NCBI GenBank assembly: GCA_014360205.1
Contig: JACIXZ010000007.1
Span: forward strand, 1 to 64,000
DNA: 64,000 nt
Reading direction: 5' to 3'
DNA from: Tissierellales bacterium
Lineage (GTDB): Bacteria > Bacillota > Clostridia > Tissierellales > Tissierellaceae
Made by a program: the position numbers and the translations under genes. Below the pieces are notes generated by a model. That model ran no database searches and had not been told where the DNA came from. It was given only the letters and a program-made list of their open reading frames with translations. Every line of letters begins with the position of its first letter. Position 1 is the first letter of the stretch. This document shows positions 8,772 through 17,152 of the stretch, in pieces.

Positions 8772-9580
8772 TTTACACCACCATTCTTAAGTTGATTTTT
8801 TATTTTTAAAACAATTTGAGTTTTTTTAACATTTGACACAACATTTCTTTTACTTAAACAATCATAAGAATTTCTTATAACTTCATCTAATATTTCTCTA
8901 TAAATATATGCTGCTGTAAGCACTGGGTATAAGCTGTCATCATCAAATTTATAAAGTGAATCTAAAGAACTCTCATAAAGCTCTTCTGCTAATTTTGCTT
9001 CGTGTTCCCACAGATTTATAAAATTATCATTTATTATTTTCTTAGAGAGCTCGTCGTATGTATAGCTATATTTTTCAAATAATTCTTTTGGCAAATAAAC
9101 CCTACCATTTTCAAAATCTTCTCCTACATCTCTTAATATATTTGTTAACTGCATTGCCTTTCCTAAGTTAATAGCACTTTCTTCCAAGATTTCATGGTTT
9201 TTTGTCGCTAATATCGGTAGTATCATTAATCCAACAGTGCCAGCGACATAATAGCAATATTCCATAAGTTGGTCCTGCGTTAAAAATTCCTTAAAATTGT
9301 AATCCATTTTTTGACCCTTTATTAAATCAAAAAAAGGCTCTCTTTTTATTTCATATTTACTTGCCACATCTGCTAAAGCTATCCATATTGGCTTATCGGG
9401 AGTATTGCCTCTGAAAAAAGAGTCAAGCTCTGATTCCAATTCTAAGAGAATTTCTAAGTCGTTGTATTCGTCTATGCTGTCATCACATATTCTACAAAAA
9501 CCATAAACTGCATATATTGCATTAGCTTTATCTTGTGGCAACAAACTAAAAGCTTTGTAAAATGAACTGACCTTTGTCAA
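8768..9580 (-). pseudogene. crtM: Squalene/phytoene synthase (crtM-type), C-terminal part cut off by IS
   Basis: This part encodes a trans-prenyl head-to-head synthase that joins two FPP or GGPP molecules. Both Asp-rich motifs are present: DDSID after GFCRI, and NILRDVGED after LGKAMQLT. The body from FYKAFSLLP to the C-terminus is uninterrupted. The frame opens with TTG 9580, but the first six codons are IS sequence and no ribosome site precedes them. The true first 21 codons lie beyond the IS at 11257-11319. Joined, they give a 284-residue enzyme, near the usual length (about 287 for staphylococcal CrtM). The truncated form lacks most of helix 1 and is probably inactive. C30 against C40 specificity cannot be told by eye. 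Confidence 0.9.
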
Positions 9581-9604
9581 GTAGACAGGTAATTTAATTA
9601 AACT

Positions 9605-10423
9605 TTATGCACATCCAGATGCATGGTTTCGATATTCCAAAGGAGCCATGCATCTTAGTCTTTTTTGAAATCTTTTTTCGTTGTAAAATATAATATACTC
9701 AACTATTTTTCCTCTTAATTCTTCAAGTGTTCTGAACTTTTTCCCGTAAAACATTTCAGTTTTCAAAATGCCAAAAAATCCTTCCATAGGTCCATTATCA
9801 ATACATTTCCCAACTCTAGACATACTTTGAGTCATTCCAGCTTCTTCAATCTTACCTTTAAAGATATTCCCTGTATATTGAAACCCTCTATCACTGTGAA
9901 ATATGGGCTTAGCATCAGGATATTTTTGTATTGCTTTATCAAACATGCTAAATACAAGATGATTATTGTTCTTAAAGGAGAGTTCATATTCAATAATACT
10001 ATTATCATAAAGATCCATAATCGCACTTAAATATAACTTTCTACTATCTCCAGGAATTGAGAATTCAGTTACATCTGTAAGCCATTTCTCATTAGGGACC
10101 TTAGCACCAAAATCCCTTGATAAAATATTTTCCTTTGTATACTCTGGCTTTACTCTGATACGATTAACTTTCTTTCTTCTAATTCTAGCTGTAATACCCA
10201 AAACATTCATAAGTCTATGTATATATCCTTCTGAGAATGACTTATGATTTAGTTTATTAATGAACATGGTCATTCTTCTATACCCTAAAATCCCATCAAA
10301 TGTTGAATGATATTCATTAATTAATGAACATAGTAGCTCATCTTGCTTTTCTTTTTCAGGTTTGATCCTATTTTTATGTTTGTAGTATCCACTTCTTGAA
10401 ACATCTAAAACTTCACATAACAT
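9605..10423 (-). CDS. IS3-family transposase OrfB (DDE integrase core)
   Basis: This is the catalytic half of an IS150-type transposase: an HTH_21-like region (SRSGYYKHKNR), then the rve DDE domain with WLTDVTEF, IMDLYDNSIIEY, HSDRGFQYTG and the glutamate in GPMEGFFGILKTE. Its frame is open upstream of ATG 10423 back into orfA and meets it in the -1 frame at an A9G run, so the active OrfAB fusion is probably made by ribosomal frameshifting. It ends about 40 bases inside the left terminal repeat. Confidence 0.9.
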   Translation of the reverse strand: MLCEVLDVSRSGYYKHKNRIKPEKEKQDELLCSLINEYHSTFDGILGYRRMTMFINKLNHKSFSEGYIHRLMNVLGITARIRRKKVNRIRVKPEYTKENILSRDFGAKVPNEKWLTDVTEFSIPGDSRKLYLSAIMDLYDNSIIEYELSFKNNNHLVFSMFDKAIQKYPDAKPIFHSDRGFQYTGNIFKGKIEEAGMTQSMSRVGKCIDNGPMEGFFGILKTEMFYGKKFRTLEELRGKIVEYIIFYNEKRFQKRLRCMAPLEYRNHASGCA

Positions 10424-10482
10424 GGTTACTGGATAGCCTTTTTCTTTAAAAATATCTATTGTTTTGTATTCCGTTTCCTGTC

Positions 10483-11187
10483 TTACTTTCGAGATCGAAG
10501 TTGTCGTTCTAATTCCTCTTTTTTTTTAAGAACTTCAAGCTCAAATTCTCTTCTTTTTCTTAATGCTTTCTCTTTTTCTAGCTCTAGCTTTAGTTTGTCT
10601 ATTTCTGTTAAATTACTCTCATCAACTTCAGATTTTGTCTTTGGTCCACGCTTTTGATATTTTAGTGCTTCTGGTCCCTTGTCTATATATGCCCTTGTCC
10701 ATTTGTATACTAGTGCATAAGTAATTGAGAACATATCAGCTGCATCTTTGTAGCTCATATTATTGTCAATAACCCATTGAACTATTTCCAATCTCTCTTC
10801 GAATGTAGTTTTTCTAGATTTCATAGTATAGACATCTCCTTTGGGATCATAATCCTTGTTCTCTATACCATTATACCATTTATTAATCCATGACCTCACA
10901 ACAGAATAAGCAATATTATATTTAGCTGCTAAGTCAGGTATTGAATATTTACCTGAAGTATATTCTTCTACTACTGACAGCTTAAATGCCTTACTATATG
11001 ATTGGTTTCTACTTGATGAATCAAGAGCATTAGGTCCATGTTCTTTATATCTTAGATACCATTGACGCACAACTTCTTTTGTGGTTCCAATTCCATCAGC
11101 AATTCCTTTAAGACTAATATGACCTTTCTCATAATCTTTGCAAGCTTTAATTTGTACTTCTTTACTATACTTCGCTTTTCTTCCCAT
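10483..11187 (-). CDS. IS3-family transposase OrfA (helix-turn-helix)
   Basis: A 234-residue DNA-binding half of the transposase with three tandem helix-turn-helix units (about residues 8-50, 63-105 and 125-165), then a leucine-rich coiled coil (LKLELEKEKALRKRREFELEVL) that would mediate dimers. It is longer than the single- or double-HTH OrfA of many IS3 elements. ATG 11187 follows GGAGG by eight bases; the frame is open five codons further. Confidence 0.88.
   Translation of the reverse strand: MGRKAKYSKEVQIKACKDYEKGHISLKGIADGIGTTKEVVRQWYLRYKEHGPNALDSSSRNQSYSKAFKLSVVEEYTSGKYSIPDLAAKYNIAYSVVRSWINKWYNGIENKDYDPKGDVYTMKSRKTTFEERLEIVQWVIDNNMSYKDAADMFSITYALVYKWTRAYIDKGPEALKYQKRGPKTKSEVDESNLTEIDKLKLELEKEKALRKRREFELEVLKKKEELERQLRSRK
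10519..10527 (-). other. Probable programmed -1 frameshift site (A9G) between orfA and orfB
   Basis: The minus-strand sequence CTT followed by nine A residues and GAG lies near the orfA end. Slipping back one base at this run enters a frame that stays open (reading ...SKVRQETEYKTIDIFKEKGYPVT) into the OrfB start MLCEV. This is the normal way IS3 elements make OrfAB. Confidence 0.7.
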
Positions 11188-11256
11188 AAAAAATACCTCC
11201 AAGTAGATAATCTAATTTTAATTAATTAGACTGTCTACTTTGGAAGTATCATATCA

Positions 11257-11319
11257 AAAGCTCTTTGAATGTTTTTTAATTATTTCCTCACAATACTTGT
11301 AGCTATTTGTAATATCCAT
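11257..11319 (-). pseudogene. crtM: crtM N-terminal fragment (codons 1-21)
   Basis: ATG 11319 has GAGGTG four bases upstream and opens MDITNSYKYCEEIIKKHSKSF, running directly into the IS, where TGA follows. This matches the first helix of CrtM-type synthases (for example KKHSKSF before the YAFDLLP of the staphylococcal enzyme). The frame continues at 9562 with YKAFSLLP. Confidence 0.88.
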
Positions 11320-11348
11320 ATTTCACCTCATTTATTTTTTTCAAAAAT

Positions 11349-11354
11349 ATTATA
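11349..11354 (-). promoter_or_regulatory. Likely -10 box for crtM
   Basis: On the minus strand TATAAT stands about 30 bases upstream of the crtM ATG. No good -35 hexamer is seen 17 bases upstream of it (GCTTAA). Confidence 0.45.
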
Positions 11355-11383
11355 CCCTGAGGCTGTCATTTTTAAGCTAATTG

Positions 11384-11412
11384 TTGTTAAAATATGGATT
11401 TTGTGTTAAAAT
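11384..11412 (+). promoter_or_regulatory. Predicted sigma-A promoter for crtN
   Basis: TTGTTA (11384-11389), a 17-base spacer and TAAAAT (11407-11412) lie 37 bases upstream of crtN. With the crtM -10 box it makes the 130-bp gap a divergent promoter region. Confidence 0.55.
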
Positions 11413-11448
11413 TTTTGAAAGATTTAGAATAAAATAAAGAGGTGGATC

Positions 11449-12945
11449 ATGAAAAAGAAAATTATAGTAATAGGTGCTGGTGTTGGTGGATTAGCTACTG
11501 CCGTTAGATTACAATCACAAGGCTATGATGTAACTATTTATGAAAAATTCGACAGAGTTGGGGGCAAGATGAATTTGATAGCTGGTGATGGATATAATTT
11601 CGATTTAGGTCCCACTATCGTAATGATGCCTGAAGTATATGAGGACGTTTTTAAATTTGCAGGCGTTAATCCAAAGGATTACATACCGATGGAGAAAATA
11701 GAGCCAATGTATTCTTTGTATTATGATGATGGTGATAAACTTAAAGTAACCACAGATTATGTAGAAATGAATAAAATGCTTGAGGGAATTAGTTACAATG
11801 ATGCCCAAGGATTCTATGAATACATTGCTGAAATTTACAGAAGATATTTAGTAGCAAAAGATGATTTTATTGAAATATCATTTAGAGGACCAAAGGACTT
11901 TTACAATCCTTATACAATTAAGCAAACATTTAAGCTAAAGACTTTTGATAGTGCATATCATACAATATCAAAATACTTAAAAGATGATAAACTAAGAAAA
12001 ATGTTAAGTTTTCAAACATTATATATTGGAATTTCTCCATATAATGGGCCTTCAATCTATACAATTATACCTATGGTTGAAATGTTATATGGGGTTTGGT
12101 TTATCAAAGGTGGCATGTATACAATGGCAAATGCAATGGAAAGACTTTTTAAAGAACTAGGAGGAAATGTTTATTTAAATTCAGAAGTAGATGAAATTAT
12201 TTTTAAAGACAAAAAAGCAGTAGGAATTAGGTTAAATGGCAAAGAGATATATGCAGATTATATTGTATGCAATGCTGATTTCCCATATGCTATGAAAAAT
12301 TTGGTAAAAGATAAAGAAGTAAAAGGGAAATATACGGATGAAAAAATAGATAAAATGAAATACTCTTGTTCGTGTTTTTTGATGTATCTTGGAATAGATA
12401 AAAAGCTTGACCAAATGGATTGTCATAATGTTTTCTTTGCAAAAGATTTTGACAAAAATATTGAAGACATCTTTACTGGAACAGTGCCAGAAGATCCATC
12501 ATTTTACGCTTATGTCCCAACTAAGATGGATGAAAGCCTAGCACCTAAAGGTAAAGAGAGTTTATATGTATTGGTACCTGTTCCTGAGTTGTCAAAAAGC
12601 AAGGAAAACTGGGATGAAAAATTTGTAAATGAGTATAAAGAAAGAATATTAAATATAATATCAAACAAGATAAATGAAAGAGATTTAAAAGCACATATAG
12701 AGTTTGAGAAATTAATCACACCTAATGACTTTAAAGATAAATTTAACGTATATAACAGTGCTACATTCGGATTAGCTCCGACTTTATTTCAAAGCAATTA
12801 TTATAGACCACACAATAAATACAAATATGCAGAAAATTTATATTTTGCAGGCAGCAGTGTTCATCCTGGAGCTGGAGTGCCTATGGTTTTGACATCAGCT
12901 AAATTAGCATGTGAAGAGATAATTAGAGATGATAAAGGGGAATAA
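11449..12945 (+). CDS. crtN: Phytoene/diapophytoene desaturase (crtI/crtN family)
   Basis: A 498-residue FAD-dependent carotene desaturase. The dinucleotide fold is at the N-terminus (IVIGAGVGGLATAVRL, GxGxxG at residues 9-14, ending YEK), followed by GGKMNLIAGDGYNFDLGP. The C-terminal FAD signature is YFAGSSVHPGAGVPMVLTSAKL. The length is close to staphylococcal CrtN. It would desaturate the product of the divergent crtM synthase to a coloured polyene; C30 (CrtN) against C40 (CrtI) is not certain. The start follows AAGAGGTGG. With crtM broken, its substrate may be missing in this strain. Confidence 0.88.
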   Translation: MKKKIIVIGAGVGGLATAVRLQSQGYDVTIYEKFDRVGGKMNLIAGDGYNFDLGPTIVMMPEVYEDVFKFAGVNPKDYIPMEKIEPMYSLYYDDGDKLKVTTDYVEMNKMLEGISYNDAQGFYEYIAEIYRRYLVAKDDFIEISFRGPKDFYNPYTIKQTFKLKTFDSAYHTISKYLKDDKLRKMLSFQTLYIGISPYNGPSIYTIIPMVEMLYGVWFIKGGMYTMANAMERLFKELGGNVYLNSEVDEIIFKDKKAVGIRLNGKEIYADYIVCNADFPYAMKNLVKDKEVKGKYTDEKIDKMKYSCSCFLMYLGIDKKLDQMDCHNVFFAKDFDKNIEDIFTGTVPEDPSFYAYVPTKMDESLAPKGKESLYVLVPVPELSKSKENWDEKFVNEYKERILNIISNKINERDLKAHIEFEKLITPNDFKDKFNVYNSATFGLAPTLFQSNYYRPHNKYKYAENLYFAGSSVHPGAGVPMVLTSAKLACEEIIRDDKGE

Positions 12946-12947
12946 AA

Positions 12948-14183
12948 ATGTCGTATAAATTAAAAACATCTATCATTGTGTTTTTTATTTTATTATTAGC
13001 ATTTATATTTTTTATGTTTAGAGCTGAGCTTAAGAACATTGAGGCTTTAAAAAGAGATTATACTGAATTAGAAGATAAAGTCTATAGTTACAGAATTGAT
13101 TTATTAAAGGTATGGGCTGTTAGATTAGTGGCAACTTTTCTTTTGCCACTAATTTTTCTAATAAGTGGATTATCGCAAAAGATTAGCATATTTGCACAAG
13201 ACAGACACAGCTTATTTGTTAGTGGAATAATTTATGGGTTAATTTTCTTTGGAATTATTTTTTTAATCAATTTGCCAATTAATTTTTATAGTTCATATTA
13301 TCTAGGGCATAAATATGGGCTTTCAAATCAAACGATTTTAAGATGGCTCGAATTGAACATAAAATCATTCCTAGTAAATGATGTAGTCATCTCAATGTTT
13401 TTATTCATTCCATTTAAAATCATATATAGTAGCCCAAATATGTGGTGGTTTAATATTTGGCTTATCTCAATACCTGTGATTGTATTTATTGTTTTTATAT
13501 CTCCATTTGTTATAGACCCTATATTTAATGATTACAAACAATTAGAAGATGGATTATTAAAGGAAGAGATAACTGAAATTCTTGAAAAAGTAGACTTAGA
13601 AGACGCTTCAATTATGGTTGTAGATAAGAGTAAAGACACAAAAGCCATGAATGCATACATGACAGGTATATTTAGTGCAAAGAGAATAGTACTTTGGGAC
13701 AATACAATAAACAATTTGGAAACCAAAGAGGTAGTGAGTATAACAGCACATGAAATTGGACATTATGTAAAGGGGCATATCTGGAAAAATATATTGTTTG
13801 GGATAGTTGGGAGTTTTGTTATTCTCTATTTATTAAATATTTCTGCTAAATGGATACTCATAGAATCAAGGGGGACATTTGGTTTTAAAAATATGACTAA
13901 CTTTGCTGTAATCCCTTTATTATTGATACTTATAAACTTATTTAATTTTTTAGGAAGCCCAATTCAAAACGCAGTTTCAAGGGAATTTGAAAGGCAAGCA
14001 GACAGATATGAAATATCTTTGACTAAGGATAGGGAGTCAGCAGCTTCTGCTTTAAAAAAATTAAGCCAAAATAATTTAGGGCTGCCAAGGGCATCAAAAT
14101 TTTATGAGTTTTGGTATTATTCACATCCTTCTTTAGAAGAGCGCATTGAATTTTATATGACAGAAGATTTTGAAGAAATTTAA
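12948..14183 (+). CDS. M48 family zinc metallopeptidase (Ste24/CAAX prenyl protease-like)
   Basis: A 411-residue membrane peptidase with about seven hydrophobic segments. Zinc residues are H268-E269-x-x-H272 in TAHEIGHYVKGH, and the third ligand is in SREFERQAD near residue 346. The long N-terminal membrane part, the DPIFNDY motif at 190 and the RQADRYEISL helix match Ste24p, which cuts prenylated CAAX proteins in eukaryotes; bacterial members act in membrane protein quality control. It follows crtN by two bases in an operon, an uncommon partnership. No CAAX-type substrate was seen in the window. Confidence 0.85.
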   Translation: MSYKLKTSIIVFFILLLAFIFFMFRAELKNIEALKRDYTELEDKVYSYRIDLLKVWAVRLVATFLLPLIFLISGLSQKISIFAQDRHSLFVSGIIYGLIFFGIIFLINLPINFYSSYYLGHKYGLSNQTILRWLELNIKSFLVNDVVISMFLFIPFKIIYSSPNMWWFNIWLISIPVIVFIVFISPFVIDPIFNDYKQLEDGLLKEEITEILEKVDLEDASIMVVDKSKDTKAMNAYMTGIFSAKRIVLWDNTINNLETKEVVSITAHEIGHYVKGHIWKNILFGIVGSFVILYLLNISAKWILIESRGTFGFKNMTNFAVIPLLLILINLFNFLGSPIQNAVSREFERQADRYEISLTKDRESAASALKKLSQNNLGLPRASKFYEFWYYSHPSLEERIEFYMTEDFEEI

Positions 14184-14199
14184 AAAATTGTTGATTTAA

Positions 14200-14286
14200 A
14201 TTAGGAAAACAACAAACAAATGCCAAATGGGAAAAGAGGCTGTGGACATGTTAATCAACATGATCAATAGCTATGATATGGATTAA
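14200..14286 (+). pseudogene. LacI-family regulator C-terminal remnant
   Basis: A short open stretch ends QMGKEAVDMLINMINSYDMD and a stop, closely like the last helix of LacI/PurR-type regulators (mG-x-x-A-x-x-x-L). A stop codon at 14197 precedes it and no N-terminal part is present. It lies 44 bases before ribokinase, where an rbsR-type gene is common, so it is probably what is left of one. Confidence 0.45.
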
Positions 14287-14330
14287 GAGATTATTCTAAG
14301 AACTAGTTTAATTGAAAGGATGAGCACTTG

Positions 14331-15236
14331 ATGGGCAATATTGTTGTTATAGGAAGTATAAATTTAGATTTAGTTGTTAAAGTTGACGAAATTCCTAAAA
14401 TAGGGGAAACAGTAATGGGAAATTCTATTTCGCAAATACCTGGAGGGAAAGGTGCAAATCAAGCTGTTGCCATGGCAAAATTAGGTTGTGAAGTAGACTT
14501 TTTAGGAAAGGTTGGCAATGATAGCTTTGCTGATATTGTTTTAAATTCTATGGAAGAATCAGGCGTAAATATAAAAAATATAAAAAGTGAAAATGCATCT
14601 ACTGGAATCGCAGTTATAAATGTAGATAAAAATGCTAACAACAACATTATAGTAATAGCTGGTGCAAACGGAAAAGTTGATGAAGCATATTTACTCGAGA
14701 ATGAAGAAATAATTGAAAAAGCAGAAGCGGTTGTTTTTCAGCTTGAGATACCAATAGAAACAGTAAAATATGGACTCAGACTTGCTAAGAAACACGATAA
14801 ACTAACAATACTAAACCCTGCACCAGCATATGAGTTAGACGATGAAATCATTGAAAATGTAGATATAATAATACCAAATGAGCATGAACTATCTAGGATA
14901 GCTAACAAAGAAATAAAAGATGAAAATTCCTTAATTGGAGCTTGTAAAATGTTGATAGGAAAAAATGTCAAAAGAATAATAGTCACATTAGGGGAAAAAG
15001 GGGCACTATATGTAGATGAACATGTTACCAAAATGTACCCTTCAAATAAAGTGAAAGCAGTTGATTCAACTGCCGCAGGGGATGCATTTATAGGTGGTTT
15101 TGTAGCTAATTATACTAAGACATATGATATTGATGATGCGATTGATATGGGGCAAAAAACTGCAGCTATTTCAATTCAAAGATTTGGTGCACAGACTTCA
15201 TTACCTACATTAGAAGAAGTATTAAATTTTAAATAG
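14331..15236 (+). CDS. rbsK: Ribokinase (PfkB family)
   Basis: It phosphorylates ribose to ribose-5-phosphate. The protein has about 301 residues with the PfkB motifs IGSINLDLVVKVDEIP, PGGKGANQAVAMAKLG and, near the C-terminus, DSTAAGDAFIGGF carrying the catalytic Asp and anion hole. ATG 14331 is chosen (AAAGGATG upstream); a TTG directly before it is also in frame. No ribose transporter or RbsD is next to it, only a lacI remnant, so it may now act as an orphan kinase. A related sugar such as deoxyribose cannot be excluded. Confidence 0.9.
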   Translation: MGNIVVIGSINLDLVVKVDEIPKIGETVMGNSISQIPGGKGANQAVAMAKLGCEVDFLGKVGNDSFADIVLNSMEESGVNIKNIKSENASTGIAVINVDKNANNNIIVIAGANGKVDEAYLLENEEIIEKAEAVVFQLEIPIETVKYGLRLAKKHDKLTILNPAPAYELDDEIIENVDIIIPNEHELSRIANKEIKDENSLIGACKMLIGKNVKRIIVTLGEKGALYVDEHVTKMYPSNKVKAVDSTAAGDAFIGGFVANYTKTYDIDDAIDMGQKTAAISIQRFGAQTSLPTLEEVLNFK

Positions 15237-15257
15237 GATAATAACAAAATAAGAAAG

Positions 15258-15294
15258 AAAATAGAGTGGTGAAAAAATTTCACTACTCTATTTT
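15258..15294. terminator. Bidirectional terminator
   Basis: AAAATAGAGTGGTGAAA pairs with TTTCACTACTCTATTTT (one G-T pair) around AAA. T runs follow on both strands. It serves rbsK and the facing GNAT gene, whose stop codon lies inside it. Confidence 0.85.
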
Positions 15295-15765
15295 TAGCCT
15301 CATATAAATAGAATTGCCCATAGGATTGTCATTAAAAGGTTCTATCTCTTCAAAGCCATATATTTTATATAGTTTCAAAGCAGTTTCTAAATAGGGGAGT
15401 GTATCTAAAATTATGTACTGATATCCTATTTCTTTAGCAGACTCAATAACCTTTTGAATGAGTAAATGAGAATAGCCATTTCCCCTGAACTGAGGCCTTA
15501 TATACAATCTTTTCATCTCGCAATTCAAATCATCAACTTTTCTTAATGCTACGCATCCAATAGGCTGCCCATTTGATTTCATTAGGAAAAGCCTGCCAGA
15601 TGGAAGCCCATATTTTATTGCAGGATTATGGAACTCTTCTTCATAATCTTGTTGTTTTAAATACTTTTCAAAATTTGCATCCTTCTCTATAAGCATATCT
15701 GTATATTCTTTGAATAATTCTCTGATTGAATCAATTTCATTGTAAGCTAAAATTATTTCAAGCAT
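15283..15765 (-). CDS. GNAT family N-acetyltransferase
   Basis: A 160-residue single-domain GNAT protein. The acetyl-CoA loop is RPQFRGNGYSHLLIQKVIESA (R-x-x-G-x-G/A motif), preceded by the strand CEMKRLYI and followed by YIILDT and the Y-x-x-x-GF motif KLYKIYGFEEI. The acceptor substrate is unknown. It stands alone. Confidence 0.85.
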   Translation of the reverse strand: MLEIILAYNEIDSIRELFKEYTDMLIEKDANFEKYLKQQDYEEEFHNPAIKYGLPSGRLFLMKSNGQPIGCVALRKVDDLNCEMKRLYIRPQFRGNGYSHLLIQKVIESAKEIGYQYIILDTLPYLETALKLYKIYGFEEIEPFNDNPMGNSIYMRLKIE

Positions 15766-15828
15766 GTGATCACCCTTTCATCAATATAATATTCATTTTA
15801 TCCCTATAAGCCTTAGATTACAATATTA

Positions 15829-15857
15829 TTGAAAATAGAGTTATCATTTGGTAGAAT
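15829..15857 (+). promoter_or_regulatory. Predicted sigma-A promoter for the FprA-ZIP unit
   Basis: TTGAAA (15829-15834), 17 bases and TAGAAT (15852-15857) stand about 70 bases before the flavoprotein start. Confidence 0.6.
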
Positions 15858-15927
15858 GATAAATAGATAACATAAATTAGAAATGATTCAACATTGAAAA
15901 GGTTTCACATAAATTAGGAGGGATAAG

Positions 15928-17133
15928 ATGAACATAGTTAAGTTGGAGAATGGTATAACTAAGTTGTCAGCGAGTTTAGATGGTATATTATTTGAAGGAA
16001 TGTGGGAAATACCAAATGGAGTATCTTTAAATTCCTATATAGTTAAAGGGGAAAAGACTGCTATAATTGATGGATTCTGTGATTGGGATGGAGTGCCAGA
16101 ATTATTATTTGAACTTTTAAAAGAAGCTGATGTAAAAATTGAGGATATCAGTTATTTAATAATAAACCATATGGAACCAGATCATTCTGGGTGGATTAAT
16201 GATTTTAAAAAATTAAATACTAATTTTGAGGTAATTTGTACTAAAAAAGCTGCTAGTATGATTAAAGCTTTTTATGGTCTAGAAGAAAATGTGAGAGTAG
16301 TTAAAAATGGAGATATTCTTGATTTGGGTGATGGGAAAGTACTAGAATTTCATGAAGTACCAAATGTTCATTGGCCTGAAACAATGATTACATTGGAAAA
16401 ATCTACTGGAATAGCTTTTACTTGTGATCTGTTTGGTACTTTTGGGAAAACTAAATATGATTTTGATGATGATTTGACAGAAAAAGATTTAAATTATCTA
16501 GATGATGAAGGCTTGAGATATTATTCAAATGTTATGATGACATTTACTTCACAAGTTAAGAAAGCAATCGAAAAATATGAGAGTCTTGATGCAAAAATAG
16601 TTGCTCCATCTCATGGAATAGTATGGAGAAACAATCCGAATAAAATTGTAGAGATGTATAAAAATTATGTTGATTATGCTTTGGGTTATGGCAGAAAAGA
16701 GATAACTATATTATGGGGATCTATGTACGGAAGAACTGAAACTGCAGTTAGAGAAATCGAAAAATATATTGAAAGTAGAGATATAAAGGTAAATGTTTGT
16801 AGGTTGCCTCAAACAAACTGGGGAACTGTTTTAAAATCTGTATTGAGTTCATCTGGAGTTATAATTGCGGCACCAACTTATGAATATCAAATGTTTCCAC
16901 CTGTTGCATGTGCTTTAGAAGAAATTGGTAGAAAGAAAATACTTAAAAGGCATGCATTTGCTTTGGGTTCTTATGGATGGGCTAATGGGCTACAAAAAGA
17001 AATAGATGATATTGTCAGTAGATTTAAGCTAAATTGGGATTTTGTAGACACCTATATATTTAATGGGAAGGTTAGAGAAGAAGACCTAGATGTTATTAGA
17101 AAAAGAGTTGATGCATTGATTAACAAAATTTAA
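15928..17133 (+). CDS. FprA-type flavodiiron protein (A-type flavoprotein)
   Basis: A 401-residue protein with an N-terminal metallo-beta-lactamase-like diiron domain and a C-terminal flavodoxin domain. The diiron ligands are H81, E83, D85 (in NHMEPDHSG), H148 (VHWPE), D167 (CDLFG) and H229 (PSHGIVW). The FMN loop is WGSMYGRTETA at about 263-273. These enzymes reduce O2 (or NO) to water in anaerobes with electrons from rubredoxin. A rubredoxin gene lies 3 kb downstream, though not in the same operon. A ZIP metal transporter follows by 19 bases. Confidence 0.93.
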   Translation: MNIVKLENGITKLSASLDGILFEGMWEIPNGVSLNSYIVKGEKTAIIDGFCDWDGVPELLFELLKEADVKIEDISYLIINHMEPDHSGWINDFKKLNTNFEVICTKKAASMIKAFYGLEENVRVVKNGDILDLGDGKVLEFHEVPNVHWPETMITLEKSTGIAFTCDLFGTFGKTKYDFDDDLTEKDLNYLDDEGLRYYSNVMMTFTSQVKKAIEKYESLDAKIVAPSHGIVWRNNPNKIVEMYKNYVDYALGYGRKEITILWGSMYGRTETAVREIEKYIESRDIKVNVCRLPQTNWGTVLKSVLSSSGVIIAAPTYEYQMFPPVACALEEIGRKKILKRHAFALGSYGWANGLQKEIDDIVSRFKLNWDFVDTYIFNGKVREEDLDVIRKRVDALINKI

Positions 17134-17152
17134 CTTATAAGGGGAGAAATTC

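Larger units (their letters stand above)
9563..11256 (-). mobile_element. IS3-family (IS150-type) insertion sequence
   Basis: The element is 1,694 bp with TG...CA ends. The 26-bp imperfect terminal repeats (left TGAACTGACC..., right TGATATGATA... on the complement) share 18 positions, including AAGTAGACAG. It is flanked by AAA on each side (9560-9562 and 11257-11259), a 3-bp target duplication. It carries orfA and orfB on the minus strand in the same direction as the interrupted crtM. Both ORFs and both ends are intact, which suggests a recent insertion. Removing the element and one AAA restores the crtM frame exactly. Confidence 0.9.

Noticed and set aside
9563-9580. TTG 9580 as the genuine start of a shorter crtM
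   Set aside because: The first six codons are IS end sequence without a ribosome site, and the native first 21 codons are found beyond the IS.
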